Assembly (NCBI GenBank): GCA_948146395.1
Contig: OX411547.1
Coordinates: 58,731,066 to 58,795,065, forward strand
Length of the DNA: 64,000 bases
Direction of reading: 5' to 3'
From: Fragum whitleyi
Lineage: Eukaryota; Mollusca; Bivalvia; Cardiida; Cardiidae
The notes under the pieces are model-generated. The model saw only the letters and a list, made by a program, of their open reading frames with translations. It did no database searches and was not told where the DNA came from. A program made the position numbers and the translations under genes. Positions 58,629-64,000 of the stretch are shown here, piece by piece. Positions within the stretch are counted from its first letter, which is position 1. The number at the start of each line of letters is the position of its first letter.

Positions 58629-59480
58629 TTTAGCTCACCTGAGCACATCGTGCTCAATGCGAGCTTTTGTGATCATTGAATGTCCGTCGTCCTCCGTCAA
58701 CAATTTTCTTGTTTACACTCTAGAGGCCACAAATATGATCCAATCTTCATGAAACGTGGTCAGAATGTTGGCCAGGTCACAAAGATAGACTCTATTGAAA
58801 TTGGGAAATATCCACGCCATATCACGGGAAAAGGGGCCTTAATGACAATTTTCTTGTTTACAACCTAAAGGCCACAAATATGGCCCAATCTACATGAAAC
58901 TTGGTCAGAATGTTGGCCAGGTCACAAGGATGAACCCTATTGAAATTCAGAAGGATCCATGCCATATCACAGGAAAAGGGGCCTTAATGATAATTTTCTT
59001 GTTTTCACTCTAGAGGCCACAAATTTGGAACAGTCTTCACAAGGATGAACCCTATTGAAAATGGGAAGGATCCAAACCATATCAAGGGAAAAGGGGCCTT
59101 AATGACTTTTTTTGTTTACACCCTAAACGTCACAAAATGATTCAATCTTCATGAAACTTGGTCAGAATGTTTGTCAGGTCACAAGGATGAACCCTATAGA
59201 AAATGGGAAGGATACGTGCCATATCATGGGAAAAGGGGCCTTAATGACATTTTTGCTCTTATCACCCTAGAGGCCTAAAATATGGTCCAATCTATATGAA
59301 ACTTAGTCAGAATGTTTGTCAGGTTACAAGGATAAACCCTAATGAAAATTGGAAAGATCCATGTCATATAATGGGAAACGGGACCTTAGTGAAAATTGTC
59401 TTGTTTACAGCCTTATGGTGTATTTAATGAGACAAAGAGACGAAGATGAGCGATATAGGACCATCATAGTCCTCTTGTTT
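58629..59480 (+). mobile_element. Dispersed element with internal minisatellite, Helentron/pearl-like
   Basis: Starts with the hairpin AGCTCACCTGAGCAC...GTGCTC. It then has about five units of about 145 bp (GAGGCCACAAATATG, CATGAAACTTGGTCAGAATG, GGGAAAAGGGGCCTTAATGA) between 58700 and 59417. It ends GAGCGATATAGGACCATCAT plus AGTCCTCTTGTTT, a short hairpin and tail. From general knowledge, bivalve pearl/Helentron-derived elements combine end hairpins with internal tandem repeats; this assignment is inference. Confidence 0.65.
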
Positions 59481-59539
59481 TCGTAAAGAGATTTTTTTCT
59501 GAATCTAGAATAATCATGCTATTTTCCTATAAAATTATA

Positions 59540-59770
59540 CCCCAACCCCCTACTAAGTAGAGGGAGTGTATTGGTTTCCCTCCGTCAGTATGTTCGTCCA
59601 TCCATCTATCCGTCCGTCCTTCTGTAGACCTTTTTCCGTTTCTAGACTGCAACTCAAGAACAAGGAGACTTGGAATTATAAAACTTTGCATTGTTACCCA
59701 TAACCCAAGGAGGTGCCCTATTGTTTTGGGGTCATGAAGGCCAAAGGTCGAGGTCACATTTGAACTTTGT
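59540..59770 (+). repeat. Dispersed repeat related to that at 11381
   Basis: Has GTAGAGGGAGTGTATTGG, a (TCCG/TCCA) simple repeat, CTAGACTGCAACTCAAGAAC and GAAGGCCAAAGGTCGAGGTC. Diverged relative of the 11381 element. Confidence 0.5.
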
Positions 59771-60580
59771 CCCAAAACGACTTATGGATCTGGGACAAAG
59801 CATCTGTTAGGGTATTAGTCCGTTTTGCGACAGATTGAGATAATTTTGATATGCGAATTCTGATTGACCTCCGTTGCATTTGATTCATTTTCTTTTATTC
59901 AAAAATTAAATTTACCGGAGAACCTAGACGGCCCCTTTTCGTATGACGGGTCACATATAAACTCCTTTTTATAATGTTTAATCGAAGTTTTTATATTAGT
60001 ATATCAAAGTTTACAAATCTATAACCCTTTCAAAATCATTCAATCGTAAAATGGATTATTAATCGATATAAAATGGCTACCAGCAGACGAAAACGGGACT
60101 TTTTGGCGTCTGCGAAAAGTAACGATCTTTCTTAGTCTGCTTACCTCGTGGGGTCAATATCAATGGTCTTTAATTATTTGCTACATCTTCAGAAATTCAA
60201 AGATACTGATTTGAGTATCAATATATTTCGTTGACCCCGAATAAAGAAAAAGCAATGTTCCATGAGATTGTTTCATTCCTTTAGTTCGATATTCTTACTA
60301 CTAGTATTGCTTTTTGGTGTATTAATTAACTAATTTTGTGAACAATTAGTTAATACTTTTATCAACAAAACGGTGAAATTGTCAAAATGACATAATCATT
60401 TTTGCCTATTTAAACATAGTGTCAACCAATAGCATTAAAGAGTAACCAAATATGTAACTGACGTCACTCTTGTAATTCGGGCTCGAGATGACGAAACGGG
60501 GTATACGTACACATAGCACATGTAACAAATTTTTAAAACTTGATTCTTTGCTTGAATCTTTGTTTTTTACTTACTTTTAG

Positions 60581-61093
60581 CCGAGTTTAAACACCACGGT
60601 ATGTACTGAATGATGCACGATATAATATTGATATCATTTATGTCTTTTACTTTCACCCATGTAACCATGATAAGCATAAAACTTTAATGTAAAAGTCAAT
60701 GATTCCGAAAGTCCGACTCAGACCATATTATATATTAGATCGGACTGTGTGTGATTTAAACTTTTCACCTATGTAACCATGACATACACAAAACTTGAAT
60801 GTAAAAGTCAATAATTCCGAAAGTCCCACTCAGACCATATTATATATTAGATCGGACTGTGTGTGATTTAAACTTTTCACCTATGTAACCATGACATGCA
60901 CAAATTAATGTAAAAGACTATGATTCTGACAGTCTGACTCGGACCATATTATATATAACTGGGGCTCTGTGTGATTTAACTTTTCACCTTTGTAATTAAG
61001 AAGTGCACAAAATGTAATGTCAAATTCAAATAAATTCAATTCTTTATTTCAGTGCATTGGCCACCGGCCCAATTACAAATATACAAAACATGA
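60581..61093 (+). CDS. Candidate gene A, possible microexon plus terminal exon with stop
   Basis: Two segments could finish candidate gene A. The first is an 18-nt microexon at 60581-60598, with a pyrimidine-rich acceptor ending TTACTTACTTTTAG and donor ACG|GTATGT; in the phase left by 57831 it reads AEFKHH. The second is 61053-61093, with acceptor TTCTTTATTTCAG; in the carried phase it reads VHWPPAQLQIYKT and then TGA at 61091-61093. An AATAAA lies at 61318-61323 as a possible poly(A) signal. The terminal exon also joins directly to 57831 in the same phase if the microexon is skipped. The intervening DNA contains a 112-bp tandem repeat. Another frame of the terminal segment (starting CIGHRPNYK) stays open to about 61205, so the reading frame is not certain. 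Confidence 0.3.
60650..61000. repeat. 112-bp tandem repeat, about 3 units
   Basis: ATGTAACCATGA recurs at 60659, 60771 and 60883, each followed by GACTCAGACCATATTATATA-like sequence and GTGTGTGATTTAAACTTTTCACC. A fourth partial unit begins near 60985. Another piece lies at about 61360-61455, beyond the possible terminal exon. Confidence 0.85.
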
Positions 61094-61359
61094 ATTTTAC
61101 AATTGGTTAAGTTATCATGGAGGAAGATTATGTACATATGTAACTGCAGTATTTCTTTTTTCTTCTTCCGTGCTGTTAAAATCTGTTTGGGTCATTACTG
61201 TGTAGAATTTCAAGATGTTTGGATAAGTGTAAATCTTTTATTAATATTTTTCACGTAATTCATCATAAAGCGGTCATATCAAAACAAAGTGGTATCCTCA
61301 TCCAACGACGTTATCAAAATAAAAGCAATATCTAAAAATTTTATAAATGATAAAATGGC

Positions 61360-61455
61360 GACCTGAAAGATACTGAAAGTCCGACGCTGATCATAATATA
61401 CCTAATGTAAAGACCATGATTCTGACAGTCCGACTCAGACCATATAATAAATAGC
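61360..61455. repeat. Detached unit of the 112-bp repeat
   Basis: CTGAAAGTCCGACGCTGATC and TTCTGACAGTCCGACTCAGA match the array at 60650-61000, from which it is separated by about 360 bp. Confidence 0.6.
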
Positions 61456-61472
61456 AAACCTACAAAAGTGAG

Positions 61473-61760
61473 GCAAAGCCGCCGTCAAAGCGCAGTTGCT
61501 AGCGCGCCGGACTATCAAACTAGAGGTCCCGGGTTCGATCCCCGACGGCGGCGATCATTCTTTCCGACTATTCATCTCTCACAAATGGGTTTATAATCGT
61601 AGAACTATGTGAGATAGCAGCTGGAAAGCGGCTAGGAAAGGATGAGGTGGTTGTACTGGCGAGAGAAATACAAGGAAACCATTGTTAGGTGCTCCGGCCG
61701 CCGCGATATAACTGAAAAAATGTTGAAAGCGGTGTTAAACTCCATTCAACCAATCAATCA
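61473..61760 (+). mobile_element. Full-length tRNA-derived SINE with 11-bp target duplication
   Basis: Flanked by ACAAAAGTGAG at 61462-61472 and 61761-61771. The head (61478-61553) keeps a tRNA-like acceptor stem GCCGCCG/CGGCGGC and a perfect box B GGGTTCGATCC. The body includes GCTAGGAAAGGATGAGG and GCTCCGGCCGCCGCGATATA. The tail ends GTTAAACTCCATTCAACCAA with short ATCA repeats. It has no coding capacity and depends on a LINE. V-SINE/RUDI-type bivalve SINEs are a possible match. Confidence 0.92.
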
Positions 61761-61974
61761 ACAAAAGTGAGATAATATAAAATATATTTTATGTTCTTTA
61801 TTTTTCTTTACTGAATTTTAAGTAAATATCTTTGTAAATCTATATGTTTGAATGCACGCGCACCATTAGTGTTATGAATGAAACTAAAACACTCAAAAAG
61901 TAATTTCATTATGATGTCTCGGTAACTTATCTTCATAACATCATCTTCTCCCTATCCTTCTTGCTAAATCCCAG

Positions 61975-62219
61975 GGGCCCGTTTTTACTAAACTTCTTAC
62001 GAAAAAAAAAAAATCGTAAGTCAGAATCACAAATCGTACCATTTTTTTTTAAGCCGTTGTTAGATTCTGCCTTGCAATATCAATTAAAATCGTCCTGGGA
62101 AGACGATTCCAATGAGATGATGCATGGCATAAATCCATATTTAATAACCACTGTAGAAGCAACTTTGATTTTTGACTTACGCAAAAATTGTTCGTAAGAT
62201 GTTTAGTAAACAGACCCCA
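61975..62219 (+). mobile_element. MITE-3 copy, near complete
   Basis: Ends GGGGCCCGTTTTTACTAAAC and GTTTAGTAAACAGACCCC, with the AAATCGTCCTGGGAAGACG hairpin at about 62086-62115. Both inner GTAAGTCA motifs are present. Confidence 0.87.
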
Positions 62220-62659
62220 GATGAAAACATGATAGAAGAAAGTAACATTAAATAAGTTAAAGTAAATTATCGAAATCATACACGCTAAGTTCTTGTATTT
62301 TCAAAATTCAATGTTGAATTATATGTGAAACCTTTGATTGCATATTCTCAAAATTCTGCGTGTGAAACTGTATTTATTTTTTACTTAATGGAAGCAAAGT
62401 ATAGTTTCACACAACTGTGATTAGAATATAGTTTCGAAGCTTTATGATTTAAAAAAATATTGTCTTCATTTTTACTGCATCCGAGTTTCTTTTTTCTAAA
62501 CTACTTTGTGCGCCAGTATGAAAAATAAAATTTAAAGTGCTAGGAAATGTGAGTCTCTGATAGATTTTTTTTCTTAATTTTAAACAATATTCTATTAGGA
62601 GGGTTAATGTTTCTGACAAAGCTATATATATAATGTTTCTTACAAAGCTATATATAGGG

Positions 62660-62824
62660 AAAAAGAAAAAGAGTTGAAGGAATCTGCCGATTACATATCT
62701 AATAATTATGAAATAACTCAACCGGTTTCACATATAATATTATATGTTATATGTGAAACCGGTTGAGTTATTTCATAATTATTAGATATGTAATCGGCAG
62801 ATTCCTTCAACTCTTTTTCTTTTT
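62660..62824. repeat. Perfect palindrome, 78-bp arms, 9-nt centre
   Basis: 62660-62737 and 62747-62824 are exact reverse complements (checked base by base), with centre TATTATATG. Similarity continues outward with small changes (TATATAGGGAAAA against TTTTCCCGATATTTATA). Just to the left is a two-copy direct repeat of GTTTCTKACAAAGCTATATATA. Confidence 0.95.
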
Positions 62825-63184
62825 TCCCGATATTTATATCCGTTTTGCTATTTTTCAATACTTCTAGGGTACCGTCGTATAAGTGCCTATATTTATAAGC
62901 ACCTAAGTTGTATAGACACTAACGGATGTGTTTCGGTTTGTCCTTCATAATTAAGGTGTTGAACTCTTGGCGAGACATTTTCCTTCAAAATTACACATTC
63001 TCTTAAATCTTTATTTAAGATTGTGATTTGTCGATCATTTAAATGACAAATCAGGATTAACGATTCCCAAAAATAGAATTACAATTTTGGATTAAGATTG
63101 CAAGATAAAATCGGTCACCTTAAAGGACGAATGTCGCCTTTCAAATCGTCGTAATAATACCAGCTTATTGCCGTTTTTCCACAA

Positions 63185-63232
63185 AAAACTCATAACTACA
63201 GCTTTAAACAAGCTGTAGTTACGAGATTTAAG
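63185..63232. repeat. ACTACAGCTT palindrome
   Basis: CTCATAACTACAGCTT and AAGCTGTAGTTACGAG around AAAC. Confidence 0.75.
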
Positions 63233-63530
63233 CAGAAAACCTACGTTATTCACTTTGCATTTTCGGCGTTTTAGTTGCTCATGGATTTAATGAGTTTTCG
63301 ACTCAGTGTTAGCTCAACGCTCAAAGAATGTGCGTATTTGCTATGTTTCAGAATTGTCATTTATTCAAATTGTGTAATTCTTTTTACACAAAAATAGATC
63401 TTTTGTAAGAAAAATATTTATATAGCATTGGAAAGCCTATGAAATCGTATCGCAGAAGTGAAGGAAATATTTTCTACTTTCATTGGGGTATGAAATTAAA
63501 GCATAATCTCGACGCATAAATATGCTCCAG

Positions 63531-63745
63531 GGGCCTGATTTACTAAACTTCTTACGATCATTTTTTGCGCAAGTCAAAAATTAGAATTATTTCTGCAGTA
63601 GTAACTAAACATGGAATTATGCCATGCATCATCTCATTGGAATCGTCTTCTAAAGACGATTACAATGAGATAGTGCAAGACAGAATTTAAACACCAGGTA
63701 CGATTTGAAATTTTGACTTACGATTAAATTTTGCGAAAAAAAGTT
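63531..63745 (-). mobile_element. MITE-3 copy, one end missing
   Basis: Left end GGGGCCTGATTTACTAAAC, central hairpin GGAATCGTCTTCTAAAGACG plus ATTAC. The right end is lost after GACTTACGATTAAA. Confidence 0.8.
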
Positions 63746-63828
63746 GAGTAAAATTATAAACATTATGAATATGCTTTAGTGTCATACCGCAGTATATACA
63801 CGCAATGTTCTCCTTGTCCAAAACACAA

Positions 63829-64000
63829 AAGAATATTGTAAAATTGACAAGTTGTGTGGTTTTGGAATGAATGTATGGGAGGGGCGAGTTTTGAGTGAAA
63901 GGGCGAAAATAACGATATTTATCACCCCCACCCCTTTAAAAAACCCACATGCTTTTCTATTTGTGTGTCTTCCCCGACCAATCAGACCCTTTAAAATCAA
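63829..64000 (+). mobile_element. MITE-1 copy cut by the window edge
   Basis: Starts AGAATATTGTAAAATTGACA, carries the GAGCGAGTTTTGAGTGAA-like block, a shortened hairpin and the subfamily b CCAATCAGACCCTTTAAAATC segment, then runs off the window. Confidence 0.75.

Noticed and set aside
61478..61553. Possible second tRNA gene
   Set aside because: The anticodon arm does not pair properly and the segment is the head of a SINE with a target duplication.

Overview
The window looks like repeat-rich intergenic or intronic DNA from a eukaryote, most likely a marine bivalve mollusc. The reasons are AT-rich sequence, no bacterial gene organisation, one nuclear-type tRNA gene, tRNA-derived SINEs, and dispersed repeats of kinds I associate with bivalve genomes (general knowledge, not a database match). 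The longest reading frames come from a CT/CTGT microsatellite or from repeats. No long conserved protein gene is visible.

The only gene I call with high confidence is tRNA-Arg(ACG) on the minus strand at 26046-26118. Protein-coding evidence is limited to short segments with good splice sites and clean, phase-compatible frames. Plus strand, candidate gene A (50398-61093): two good exons at 55561-55608 and 57729-57831, weaker possible upstream exons at 50398-50526 and 54228-54298, and a possible end at 60581-60598 and 61053-61093. Minus strand, candidate gene B (36376 down to 35795): three phase-compatible exons ending in a stop. Isolated coding-like relics lie at 14289-14560, 16955-17194, 17677-17831 and 18576-18893. 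I recognise none of these products.

The dominant content is small non-autonomous DNA transposons, nearly all with a central hairpin. MITE-1 (about 420-440 bp, TA targets, CAGT ends) has 16 near-complete copies plus fragments, roughly one per 3-4 kb. MITE-2 (TA/CAGT ends, AAGCGACC motif) has three copies. MITE-3 (ends GGGGCCTGTTTTACTAAAC) has four. Three separate families use TTAA targets (5271/29151, 45428-46190, 54850-55397). Other hairpin families are named here MITE-4, MITE-6 and MITE-7, plus the ACTACAGCTT and CAGNCTG palindromes. SINE copies share one 3' tail, and three have clear target duplications. Tandem arrays lie at 39838-40427 (150 bp x 4), 45385-46600 (about 175 bp), 58700-59417 (about 145 bp) and 60650-61000 (112 bp).

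By region: 1-14 kb is sparse sequence with hairpin elements. 14-20 kb has coding-like relics and MITEs. 20-33 kb has MITE-1 copies, the tRNA and a 450-bp microsatellite. 33-41 kb has candidate gene B, SINE pieces, a segmental duplication with a filled/empty MITE-3 site, and the 150-bp array. 41-50 kb has MITE-1 copies and a TTAA element inside a tandem repeat. 50-61 kb has candidate gene A with MITE-filled introns. 61-64 kb has a young SINE, MITE-3 copies and a perfect 78-bp-arm palindrome.
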